From JAGXFP01 sp039714535 (GTDB lineage: Bacteria > Desulfobacterota > Desulfobulbia > Desulfobulbales > JAGXFP01): DNA of 64,000 nucleotides. The notes below the pieces were generated by a model that was not told the DNA's origin, ran no database searches, and saw only the letters and a program-made list of their open reading frames with translations. Shown here one piece after another: positions 18,192-25,918 of this stretch. Made by a program: the position numbers and the translations under genes. Numbering within the stretch: the first letter of the stretch is position 1; every line of letters starts with the position of its first letter. The stretch lies in contig JBDLJC010000016.1 in the NCBI GenBank assembly GCA_039714535.1, forward strand, positions 1-64,000. Reading direction: 5' to 3'.

Positions 18192-19520
18192 ATGCAACTC
18201 CGGATATTGCTGTTTTTTTTAACGATGGGTATGATTTGTTTTTTATTATCAACTGCCGTGCAAGCAGGAATCTATCTGAGTTCGGCCCATGGCAGTACGA
18301 CATATGGTGTTGAGCGGCCTGATCTGGCAACGGCTGGATTCGCCAAGGCAAATTGTGCGCATTGTCATGAACAACATGCGAGTATACATGATACCGGCGG
18401 GAGTGAGCTCTTACCTGTCACCGGCCCCAAGAAATATTTGCTTTTTGATCAAAGCAACATAGATCAGGCGACAAACTTTTGTTTCAATTGCCATGGTACC
18501 GGCACCGCTTACCAAACAGGGGGGCATGTTAGCAACCGAAGTTACAGTTATCGGGCTGGCGGGTGGGCCGACCCCTTGAATGATAATATCAAGGATGCCT
18601 TCGGCCAGGCTTCATCGCATCAACTCTCTGACATAGTCGACTTCGCCGCCCATCCCGCGCGAGGGTGGAAATATACGGCAGTTATCCACAGTGATCCGGC
18701 AGATTCAAACGCCTGTGCTGTTTGTCACGATCCCCATGTTGTCCAGCGTGATCTTGCTGTGACAGGCGGGGCGATTACCGAAATAAATTCTTCGCCGGTA
18801 AAACTCTGGGGGGTGGCCGGTACGGAGAAGATGAACCCGAACTATACCATTAATTATCAAGCCCCTAATTGCGTGACTGCCGGCAATGAACCGGCGTGTG
18901 ATGGCACTGCTAACGGCACCAATCTGCCCGATTACGTTACCTTTTGCACCAAGTGTCATGATGCCGCCACCACCCTTTTTGGCACTAAGACCTTGAAGGT
19001 TATTAACTGGCTTAATGAAAAACATGGCCAATTTAATGCGGATATAAACATCGCGATGAATAATCCATACGTTTTAGCAGCAGGCTCCTATGTTCTTTCC
19101 TGTCTCGATTGCCACGAACCCCATGGCTCAGGGAATGTCTCGCTAATCAGGAAGGAAGTCAATGGTGGAGTGTTGCCCGGCGCCATTGTTGTTGGTCCCC
19201 CGCAAAATTTCGAGTTTCTTTGCAATCAATGCCATTATACTGCAACCCTCTGGCGCGACGAGCACCATTCGGATCCGTCCAACAGCGTCGGCAACGGTAT
19301 AGTCCTACATGTGGATCAACCATATGATTTAACCGGTCCTCCTCCTGCTTGCAACGCCCCTACTGTCGGTTGCCACCCTCAAGCTGTTGCCCCTGTCACC
19401 CGCATTAAGTGCGATCTTTGCCATTTCCATGGGGCCGTCACCGGGCAGCTCTCCAGTGACGGCATCAATAATATTCCTGCTCCCAATATCGGAGTATTAA
19501 CCCCCCGCGAGCTCTTTTAG
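18192..19520 (+). CDS. Multiheme c-type cytochrome, 7 CXXCH plus one CX6CH
   Basis: A 442-residue exported cytochrome with a signal peptide ending at Val-Gln-Ala. I count seven CXXCH motifs (CAHCH, CFNCH, CAVCH, CTKCH, CLDCH, CNQCH, CDLCH). An eighth expanded motif, CNAPTVGCH (CX6CH, 19350-19376), precedes the last heme. Long heme-free segments rich in Gly, Thr and aromatics suggest a large folded surface rather than a simple wire. It closes the cytochrome cluster. The surface/extracellular location is inferred. Confidence 0.82.
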   Translation: MQLRILLFFLTMGMICFLLSTAVQAGIYLSSAHGSTTYGVERPDLATAGFAKANCAHCHEQHASIHDTGGSELLPVTGPKKYLLFDQSNIDQATNFCFNCHGTGTAYQTGGHVSNRSYSYRAGGWADPLNDNIKDAFGQASSHQLSDIVDFAAHPARGWKYTAVIHSDPADSNACAVCHDPHVVQRDLAVTGGAITEINSSPVKLWGVAGTEKMNPNYTINYQAPNCVTAGNEPACDGTANGTNLPDYVTFCTKCHDAATTLFGTKTLKVINWLNEKHGQFNADINIAMNNPYVLAAGSYVLSCLDCHEPHGSGNVSLIRKEVNGGVLPGAIVVGPPQNFEFLCNQCHYTATLWRDEHHSDPSNSVGNGIVLHVDQPYDLTGPPPACNAPTVGCHPQAVAPVTRIKCDLCHFHGAVTGQLSSDGINNIPAPNIGVLTPRELF

Positions 19521-19926
19521 AGGTATCAGAACAATGCAGAAAAGGTTTGCTTGCTATAGGGGCAATAGCTCATAGGCCTGACAAAAAAACCAGGAGGGTA
19601 GTCTTTGTAGTGACAAAATCCAAAGATTATTTGTGCATGAGCCCTTAGCAGGTCACCAGACGCATCTGTTTCCAGGTTGGCCTTTTCTGTGTTTACTTAA
19701 CTGTTCCTTGCATTTTAATTTTTTTGGTTTTTCTGTCGCAGAAGGGTTGAGCCTCTTATTCTTTTATCTGTAACTCTTTTTGCATAATTTTGTGCAATGC
19801 TTATATTCATAATTGTTGGCAACGGCGATTTGATTGTGTTAATGTGTTGCGCTCGTGGTTTATTTAATAATTTTAATTACCACCCTCTAAATTGGCGGGT
19901 GGGATTTTTTTATCAGGAGGATAACC
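19521..19926. other. 406-base intergenic region, structured and AT-rich
   Basis: No gene seen. The first half (19555-19655) has several nested inverted repeats: AGCTCAT/ATGAGC, CCTG/CCAGG and AGTCTTTG/CAAAGATT. These could fold as a multi-stem RNA. The second half is AT-rich and ends with the AGGAGG ribosome site of the next gene at 19915-19920. I cannot match it to a known riboswitch. Confidence 0.35.
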
Positions 19927-20667
19927 GTGAAGAAGAGTAATCTGATAGTTGCTATGTCGTTGGTCCTGGCCCTAATTGTTGGCTGCAATAATGATGGAAA
20001 GGAAGCGCAAACAACCGGAGAGCCCCCGCAGGTTGTGACAGCGGCCGCGGGTATTTCAGGAACAATTGCGGAAACCATGGATGCCTCGGGGTACACTTAT
20101 GTGTCAGTTGATACCGGCACCGAAACGGTCTGGGTTGCCGGGCCTAAAACCCAGGTGAAAGTCGGGGACGAGGTCTTTATCTCTGATGGCTCCCCGATCA
20201 ACAATTTCGAGAGCAAAACCCTGGGCCGCACTTTCGAGACCATATTGTTTGCCTCTTCAATATCCGTAGCCGGCGCTGAGGCACCCTTCGCTGGTGCTGA
20301 GGGTTCAGCTGATAAAACTGCTGCCCCCGCCCCCGTGGTTGTTACGGATTTTAGCGGCCTTGCTAAACCGGAGGGTGGTAAAACCGTAGCGGATATTTTT
20401 GCTGAGAAAACCGCCCTAAATGGTCAAAATGTCAAGATGCGGGCCAAGGTTACCAAGTTTATGTCCGGGATCATGGGCAAAAACTGGTTGCATATCAAGG
20501 ATGGCACCGGTGCTGCCGGGGCTGATGATCTGGTGGTTACCACTCAGGTAACAGCAGCCGTTGGCGATACCGTTCTGGTCAGCGGCACTGTCGCTGCTGA
20601 CAAGGATTTCGGTTCCGGTTATAAGTATGCCGTGATTGTTGAGGATGCCGAAGTTACGATTGAATAG
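19927..20667 (+). CDS. NrfJ-like OB-fold lipoprotein
   Basis: A 246-residue lipoprotein with a GTG start (AGGAGG six bases upstream) and lipobox IVGC near residues 17-20. Residues about 40-120 form a first small beta domain (GTIAETMDASGYTYVSV). Residues about 145-246 form a second OB-fold-like domain with GQNVKMRAKVTKF, NWLHIKDGTG and GDTVLVSGTVAADKDFGSGY. The second is the pattern of NrfJ-related proteins, which are linked to c-cytochrome loci. The linker is Ala/Pro-rich. It follows the cytochrome cluster and has its own terminator. Function beyond a cytochrome-associated envelope lipoprotein is not known. Confidence 0.72.
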   Translation: MKKSNLIVAMSLVLALIVGCNNDGKEAQTTGEPPQVVTAAAGISGTIAETMDASGYTYVSVDTGTETVWVAGPKTQVKVGDEVFISDGSPINNFESKTLGRTFETILFASSISVAGAEAPFAGAEGSADKTAAPAPVVVTDFSGLAKPEGGKTVADIFAEKTALNGQNVKMRAKVTKFMSGIMGKNWLHIKDGTGAAGADDLVVTTQVTAAVGDTVLVSGTVAADKDFGSGYKYAVIVEDAEVTIE

Positions 20668-20700
20668 AACTTGTTGCTTGAATAAAGTTGCTTGTTGTGA

Positions 20701-20735
20701 AAAGCCCCGGTCTTGGTTGACCGGGGCTTTTTTTA
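20701..20735 (+). terminator. Rho-independent terminator of the NrfJ-like gene
   Basis: AAGCCCCGGTC / GACCGGGGCTT stem with a TTGGTT loop and seven T. It lies inside a 54-55 bp segment repeated at 23368-23421. Confidence 0.92.
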
Positions 20736-21148
20736 TCTGATTATCATTACGCTCCAGCCAATGAGCGTGTCGTTGTAACTCCTGATTTATTGACCACCGC
20801 ACGTCACACCCTCCTCTGTCATCTCGAACGACGAAGCCGGATGACAGCAACGAGTGTCTACAGAGACGAATAGCTCTTTTTTTAAGATGTTGGCAAGGCA
20901 TCACAAGTTTTCTTCTAGCCACCAAAATCCATAAAAGGCAGGTCTGACTATTGCATTCTGCTCAACTTGCCTAGCAAAAAATCCCTTGCGTCTCGGCATT
21001 AGTATGTTAGATTGGATTTGCCTATCTTGCCAAGGAGGTGTCCAGGCATCAGGATTGGCTGATATGTCAGGCATGAATCCGCCCATTCGGAGGTGGGTTT
21101 CTTTGTTTTGGCAATCTTGCGAAATTGATCAATTATAGGGGGGAGACA
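20736..21148. other. Intergenic region with palindromic repeat and T-rich hairpin
   Basis: 413 bases. It holds a CTGTCATC / GATGACAG hairpin (20816-20847). A 61-codon open frame on the - strand (20901-21086) is not convincing. An imperfect CCGCC/GGAGG hairpin with a T-rich tail lies near 21079-21112. The GGGGGGAG ribosome site of the next gene is at 21138-21144. Confidence 0.4.
20816..20847. repeat. Short palindromic element
   Basis: CTGTCATC and GATGACAG form a perfect 8-bp stem around a 16-base loop containing TCGAACGACGAAG. Hairpins of this form (TGTCAT...ATGACA) are dispersed in many bacterial genomes; only this copy is seen here. Confidence 0.5.
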
Positions 21149-23293
21149 ATGAACAGCAGGAAAAAACTAGAGTGGACGTTTTTCACATCTTTTATGGTCA
21201 TGGCACTTTTTGCTACTGCTATAGAGGTTCCAATAGTCCACGCAGATGTTACGGAAGAATGGGTGGCTAGTTACGATGGTGCGATTGCTTATACTAAACA
21301 TGCAATAGCCACTGACAGTGCAGGGAATGTCTATGTGGCGGGTTATAGCAGCTATGTCCCCGGAATTGGTAATAGTTATGTCACTGTCGCCCACGATTCC
21401 GCTGGCAATCAGCTCTGGATGGCCAGTTACAAAGGTCCGATGAATGGTGGAACTCCCACTGCAATAGCCATCGACAGTGCGGGTAATGTCTATGTGACGG
21501 GTGGTAATCTTGGCCTCGGAACTAGTGCTGACTATGCCACTGTCTCCTACGATTCTTCTGGCAATCAGCGTTGGGTGGCCCGCTACAACGGTCCGTTTAA
21601 TTCGCAAGACATTCCCTATGCAATAGCTACCGACAGTGCGGGTAATGTCTATGTGACGGGTTTTAGTGAAAGTTACAATACTACCTGGGGAAGAGATTAT
21701 GCCACTGTCGCCTACGATTCTTTTGGTAATCAACTCTGGGTGGCCCGCTACAACGGTGTGGGGGGAGATTATGCGCAGAATATGGCCGTTGGGATAGCCA
21801 CCGACAATGCGGGTAATGTCTATGTGACGGGTTTTAGTCCGGGCCTTAATGGGATGAATGACTATGCCACTGTAGCGTATGATTCTTCGGGCAATCAGCG
21901 TTGGGTGGCGCGCTACAACGGCCCGGGGAATGCTCACGATATACCCTGTGCGATAGTTACCGACAATGCGAACAATGTTTATGTGACTGGTTATAGTGCG
22001 GGCCTAGGGACTGAATATGACTCTGTCACTATCGCCTACGACTCCTCTGGCAAACAGCTTTGGGTGAACCGCTACAACGGTCCGGATAATAGTGTTGATA
22101 TAAGCTTAGCAATGGCCATTGACAGTGCAGATAATGTCTATGTGACAGGCTATAGTTCTAACAAAACTTACACTGAAACTGAATATGTCACTATTGCGTA
22201 CGACTCCTATGGCAATCAACTTTGGTTGTCCCAATACAGTGGTTCGTATAATTCTATTAACATGCCTATAGCAATAGCCACCGACAGTGCGGGTAATGTC
22301 TATGTGAATGGTAATAGTGGTGACTCCCAATATGGTTCATTTGACAGTACCACCGTCGCGTACGATTCCTTTGGCAGTCAGCTCTGGGTGGCCAGCTATA
22401 AAGGTCCTGAGAATTCTACTAATAATATGGCTATGACAATGACCGCCGACAGTGCGGGTAATGTCTATGTGGCTGGTAATAGTTACCTTCCCGAGAAGAG
22501 TTCATACGTCTTTAATATTATAAAATACTCCCAGGGAATCCCAAACCAACCGCCCCTGGCAGAGGCTGGAGTGGACCAGACCGTTGAATGTGCCGGTGCC
22601 TTCGGTTCCACTTTCACCCTTGACGGATCGGGTTCCACAGATCCTGACGGCGATGCGCTCACTTATACCTGGAGCGGCCCTTTCGGAACGAAAATCGGGA
22701 AAGTAACCACGGTAACACTGCCCCTTGGCACCCACACCATTACGCTCACGATTGATGACGGCAAGGGTGGGACGGCCACGGACAATGTTGAAATAACAGT
22801 TGAGGACACTACGCCGCCAGTGGTGACAGTGGCCACCTTGAGCGGCAATGAACTTCTGCCCGGTCTCTATCTCTCCGACGTGCTCTTTGAGATGGAAGCG
22901 ACTGACACCTGCTCGGGAGTTGCAGAGGTGAGCTATGCTCTGGACACCACCCAGACTAACGTTTCGGGAAGCTATGCCTCTGCCACTATCAGTTCCGGCG
23001 GAGACCATTCAATCACCTATGAAGCTTTGGACAATGGTGGAAACGTTAGTGAGGGTGGTAGTCTGGCTTTCTCGCTTTTCGAGGCCAACGCCTCCGGCAT
23101 CAGTGGCTTGATAGATCATTTCCTGGCCCAGGGACTTATCGATTCCCAGATGGCAACCAGCCTGAACATCCAGGCCACGACCGGGGTCTACGGGGCCTTC
23201 ATTAATCATGTTGAGGCCCAGAATGGCAAGAAGATCGACCCTGTTGCCGCCCAGGTACTGATAGAAGCGACCCAATCTATCATGGGCAACTAG
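21149..23293 (+). CDS. SBBP-repeat beta-propeller / PKD-domain surface protein
   Basis: A 714-residue exported protein. The signal peptide ends near Val-His-Ala. About eight SBBP-type repeats of 50-55 residues follow, each with a DSAGNVYVTGYS core and a YDSSGNQLWVARYNG strand (residues about 35-460). Then come a PKD domain (PPLAEAGVDQTVEC start, SGSTDPDGDALTYTWSG core, residues about 468-560) and an Ig-like domain (DTTPPVVTVATLSG start). The C-terminus is a helical tail of about 60 residues. Such proteins are typically cell-surface or secreted. The ATG at 21149 fits GGGGGGAG better than the TTG at 21125. It is flanked by duplicated terminator segments, so the gene may have been inserted or duplicated as a cassette. 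Confidence 0.82.
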   Translation: MNSRKKLEWTFFTSFMVMALFATAIEVPIVHADVTEEWVASYDGAIAYTKHAIATDSAGNVYVAGYSSYVPGIGNSYVTVAHDSAGNQLWMASYKGPMNGGTPTAIAIDSAGNVYVTGGNLGLGTSADYATVSYDSSGNQRWVARYNGPFNSQDIPYAIATDSAGNVYVTGFSESYNTTWGRDYATVAYDSFGNQLWVARYNGVGGDYAQNMAVGIATDNAGNVYVTGFSPGLNGMNDYATVAYDSSGNQRWVARYNGPGNAHDIPCAIVTDNANNVYVTGYSAGLGTEYDSVTIAYDSSGKQLWVNRYNGPDNSVDISLAMAIDSADNVYVTGYSSNKTYTETEYVTIAYDSYGNQLWLSQYSGSYNSINMPIAIATDSAGNVYVNGNSGDSQYGSFDSTTVAYDSFGSQLWVASYKGPENSTNNMAMTMTADSAGNVYVAGNSYLPEKSSYVFNIIKYSQGIPNQPPLAEAGVDQTVECAGAFGSTFTLDGSGSTDPDGDALTYTWSGPFGTKIGKVTTVTLPLGTHTITLTIDDGKGGTATDNVEITVEDTTPPVVTVATLSGNELLPGLYLSDVLFEMEATDTCSGVAEVSYALDTTQTNVSGSYASATISSGGDHSITYEALDNGGNVSEGGSLAFSLFEANASGISGLIDHFLAQGLIDSQMATSLNIQATTGVYGAFINHVEAQNGKKIDPVAAQVLIEATQSIMGN

Positions 23294-23325
23294 GCGGAAT
23301 TTCTCAGCTACGAGAAAAGAACAAA

Positions 23326-23364
23326 GGGGCCATCCTAAAAATTTTCATTATCTAGGACAGCCCC
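23326..23364 (+). terminator. Imperfect hairpin downstream of the SBBP gene
   Basis: GGGGCCATCCTA pairs imperfectly with TAGGACAGCCCC around a 15-base AT-rich loop. It lacks a T-run, so it is a weak candidate, backed by a strong terminator 20 bases later. Confidence 0.4.
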
Positions 23365-23367
23365 TTA

Positions 23368-23421
23368 AATAAAGTTGCTTGTTGTGAAAAGCCCCGGTCT
23401 TTGTTGACCGGGGCTTTTTTT
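23368..23421. repeat. 54-bp direct repeat, copy of 20681-20735
   Basis: AATAAAGTTGCTTGTTGTG followed by the whole terminator is repeated with one substitution and one missing A relative to 20681-20735. The two copies are 2.69 kb apart in the same orientation and bracket the SBBP gene. Confidence 0.85.
23385..23421 (+). terminator. Rho-independent terminator, second copy
   Basis: The same GCCCCGGTC / GACCGGGGC stem and seven-T tail as at 20701-20735, within the 54-bp repeat. Confidence 0.9.
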
Positions 23422-23453
23422 GTCCGGAGAATTTTGCAGTCGTTACCCGTAAA

Positions 23454-23488
23454 TAAAAAAAAGGCCCGATTCAAAAGAATCGGGCCTT
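23454..23488 (-). terminator. Terminator for tRNA-Asn
   Basis: On the - strand AAGGCCCGATTC / GAATCGGGCCTT closes around four bases and is followed by a run of T (A-run at 23455-23462 on +). It lies directly downstream of tRNA-Asn. Confidence 0.85.
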
Positions 23489-23496
23489 ACATTTCA

Positions 23497-23572
23497 TGGC
23501 TCCCCCGGACGGATTCGAACCGCCGACAAGGTGGTTAACAGCCACCTGCTCTACCAACTGAGCTACAGGGGA
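23497..23572 (-). tRNA. tRNA-Asn (GTT)
   Basis: A 76-base cloverleaf on the - strand. The 7-bp acceptor pairs TCCCCTG with CGGGGGA, the anticodon loop is CTGTTAA (GTT), the T-loop is TTCGAAT, and CCA is encoded. Confidence 0.96.
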
Positions 23573-23810
23573 TCATTCGCTCAAGAATGAGGTTTATAGC
23601 ATCTTTTATAGTTAGCGTCAAGATTTTATGGGAGTGGTTTTTGCAGTTGCTTATGGGCTGTTGCGGGCTTTTTGCTTGACGAAAAGAGCGAGTAGGTGTA
23701 TTTAACTTCCTCCCATTATTTATACCGCAAGGGTTCTGTTCAATCTCCCCTTGCGGGGGCATAAGTTTCGTTTGAGCCGATAACCGGCCCCACTCAACTT
23801 ATACCCGTAT
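23573..23810. other. Spacer between divergent tRNA-Asn and tRNA-Pro
   Basis: About 240 bases with no gene. It contains a hairpin CCGCAAGGG / CCCCTTGCGG at 23725-23757, part of a motif repeated near 24226-24259. Confidence 0.4.
23726..23765. repeat. Short dispersed repeat, copy 1
   Basis: GGGTTCTGTTCAATCTCCCC and the following TTGCGGGGGCA closely resemble 24226-24259. Both copies form a stem between the flanking G- and C-rich parts. Confidence 0.5.
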
Positions 23811-23888
<78 letters not shown>

Positions 23889-24524
23889 TTTTTCCAGTAA
23901 ATTGCTGTCTGCGAGATATCTTCCCGGCAGGCTTGGGCTAAGCGTGATTGGTACCGCTTAGATTGAGTTTCTCGCGAAGCAAATCAATTAGTGCCCCAAT
24001 TTTTTCATAGTTATTCACTTTTAAACCGACTGATTTGTATATCGGTTTCTTGCCTTGTATTACACTAGCTCGCATATTTCATGAGCAGTTTTGAAAAATT
24101 AATATAACTGCCTGTTTTTATATTGTTAAATTTGGTTTTTTTACATGATTTGGCGGGTACAGTTTGTACCAACTAACGGAATAGATTTTTTCAGATAGCG
24201 TAGACTTCGAAACTACTCACCCTTCGGGTTCTGTGTAATACCCCCTTGAGGGGTGCAAGCCGGTACACCCAGATAGCCTGCAGTGAAAGGCAATTCGCAT
24301 ACTAAAGTATAGCGAAATCACCTTTCACTTTGTCTATCCGGCGCCTCGACTTATGAAATATACGGGCTAGCTATAGATGCCCTTTTTTCTTGATTTTATA
24401 TGCATTCGGATAACCCTGTTTGTAGCGATTTCCGTGGCGGTTATCTGGTGTGGACAGGCAGTTTGTCTGGGTGACAATATATTGCAAATGGGCGGTTTAT
24501 TTGCAGGATCATCCTAGCGTGTGT
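23889..24524. other. Intergenic region with nested inverted repeats (possible MITE)
   Basis: 636 bases without a gene. A possible element spans 24064-24375: imperfect 20-24 base outer inverted repeats (ACTAGCTCGCATATTTCATGAG left; its relative on the opposite strand at right, 24348-24371) enclose a 67-base hairpin at 24272-24338. A short repeat resembling 23731-23765 lies at 24226-24259. Confidence 0.5.
24064..24375. repeat. MITE-like element with imperfect terminal inverted repeats
   Basis: The left arm ACTAGCTCGCATATTTCATG and the right arm (reverse complement TAGCTAGCCCGTATATTTCA) match over about 20 bases with a few differences. Inside, a long hairpin (GATAG...CTATC, with GTGAAAGG/CCTTTCAC) spans 24272-24338. 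No transposase is present. No clear target-site duplication was identified. Confidence 0.45.
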
Positions 24525-25604
24525 TCAGTCACTTTCTTCGTCGGTAACGTACCGGTTGTAATTGATGATGTATATTTCAGACATGGTCAGGAAAATCGTG
24601 ATGATCAGCGGCCCGTAGATTATTCCCAGAAAACCGAAAAGCTGCAGGCCGCCGAGGATGGCCAGAAAAACAAGCAAGGTATGCATCTTGACTTGTTTGC
24701 CGACCAGTTTGGGTTTGAGCGCGTATTCCACAGAAAAGGAGAGAACCCCGTAGAAAATCAGCATTATGATCCCCTGGCCAAGATGGCCCTGCAGCATTAA
24801 TATGGCCGCTGCCGGGATCAAGACCAGGCCGATACCGAATATTGGTAAAAAGGCCAGGATAAGCATGATGCCGCCCCAGAGAATCGGTGAGCCCAAGCCG
24901 AACAAGACAAAGGCAAGTCCACCGAGCACTCCCTGGATCAGGGAGCAGATGCCGTTGCCGATCAGGACGGCGTCGGAGATCTGCTTGAACTTTCGGATGA
25001 GCTGCTTCTCCTCCTCGTCGGGCATGGGAGAAACCTGCAGTATAAAGTTGATCAGTTTGTCGTTGTCGATCAACAGGAAGAAGATGGTGATGATCATCAA
25101 GGCGAAGTTGAAGATGATCACCATGACATTGGCGGCCCAGGCCTTGGCTTGATCAAAGAGAAACAGCCCCGTTTTCCCGGATAAATCGGTGAGGGCCGCC
25201 GTCAATTTTTCCGGTTCCAGGACAATGCCGTAACCGGCCAGGACACTTTGCACTTTTAACATCAAGCTGCTTTCTACAAACAACTCTTTCAGTTTGAGGT
25301 TAATATTGGTCCCTTTGCTCAGATGATAAAGGTCAAGGGCTTCGGAGGAGAGGGCCGCGACAAAAAACATCAGGGGGATGAAAACCAGCAGGATAATGAC
25401 AACGCAGGTCAGCAGCGACGAAAATGTCTCTGAAAACCAGCGTCTTAGATAGCTGTAGACTGGTTGAAAAATACCGGCCAGCAGGAAAGAGAGCACCAGG
25501 ATGGACAGAAAAGGCCAGAGGAGACGGCCTGCCATGATTATTGCTAACACGAAGAGCAACAGGAAATAGTACAGGACCATCTTTGATGGCTTGTGGGGAG
25601 TCAT
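24525..25604 (-). CDS. AI-2E family transporter (permease)
   Basis: A 359-residue polytopic inner-membrane protein with about eight hydrophobic segments and the PerM/TqsA/YdiK family layout. The N-terminal pair of helices (residues about 10-50) precedes a soluble segment (about 90-150), then clustered helices in the C-terminal half with ISDAVLIGNGICSLIQGVLGG and a GFLGIIYGPL motif near the end. Family members export small molecules, including AI-2 in some species; the substrate here is unknown. A GAGG ribosome site precedes ATG. It is a stand-alone gene, divergent from ilvE. Confidence 0.88.
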   Translation of the reverse strand: MTPHKPSKMVLYYFLLLFVLAIIMAGRLLWPFLSILVLSFLLAGIFQPVYSYLRRWFSETFSSLLTCVVIILLVFIPLMFFVAALSSEALDLYHLSKGTNINLKLKELFVESSLMLKVQSVLAGYGIVLEPEKLTAALTDLSGKTGLFLFDQAKAWAANVMVIIFNFALMIITIFFLLIDNDKLINFILQVSPMPDEEEKQLIRKFKQISDAVLIGNGICSLIQGVLGGLAFVLFGLGSPILWGGIMLILAFLPIFGIGLVLIPAAAILMLQGHLGQGIIMLIFYGVLSFSVEYALKPKLVGKQVKMHTLLVFLAILGGLQLFGFLGIIYGPLIITIFLTMSEIYIINYNRYVTDEESD

Positions 25605-25918
25605 GCGGCCTCGATCTTTAAAATTTCAACACCTTGAAGTTATCTAAATTATAGTTAATTTGTTGTTCCAAATGAAGCATTAATTAGCTATTATGTCATC
25701 ATTTTTCACCTATTCTCGGCCGCTAGGAGACTGGCCGAGAATAGAAGCCGTAGCGAAAAAGTGGAAAATCGAGGACAGTTTTCTACAAATTTGAGGCGAA
25801 CAACAGCGCTATTCAACGAAAATTTGCAGGAAAATGGACCGGTTTCCCCGCTTTTGCAGTAGGTTTTCTATTCTTGGACAGCCTCCTGATAAAGCCGGTT
25901 TCATCACAGGAGAGCGTT
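25605..25918. other. Divergent intergenic region between the AI-2E permease and ilvE
   Basis: 314 bases. It contains an 11-bp perfect stem TATTCTCGGCC / GGCCGAGAATA at 25711-25743 without a T-run, possibly an operator-like or dispersed palindrome. The promoters for both flanking genes must lie here; no confident -35/-10 was assigned. Confidence 0.4.

Noticed and set aside
20901..21086. 61-codon open frame on the - strand upstream of the SBBP gene
   Set aside because: No start signal, no domain seen, and overlaps palindromic sequence. A decayed gene remains possible but unsupported.
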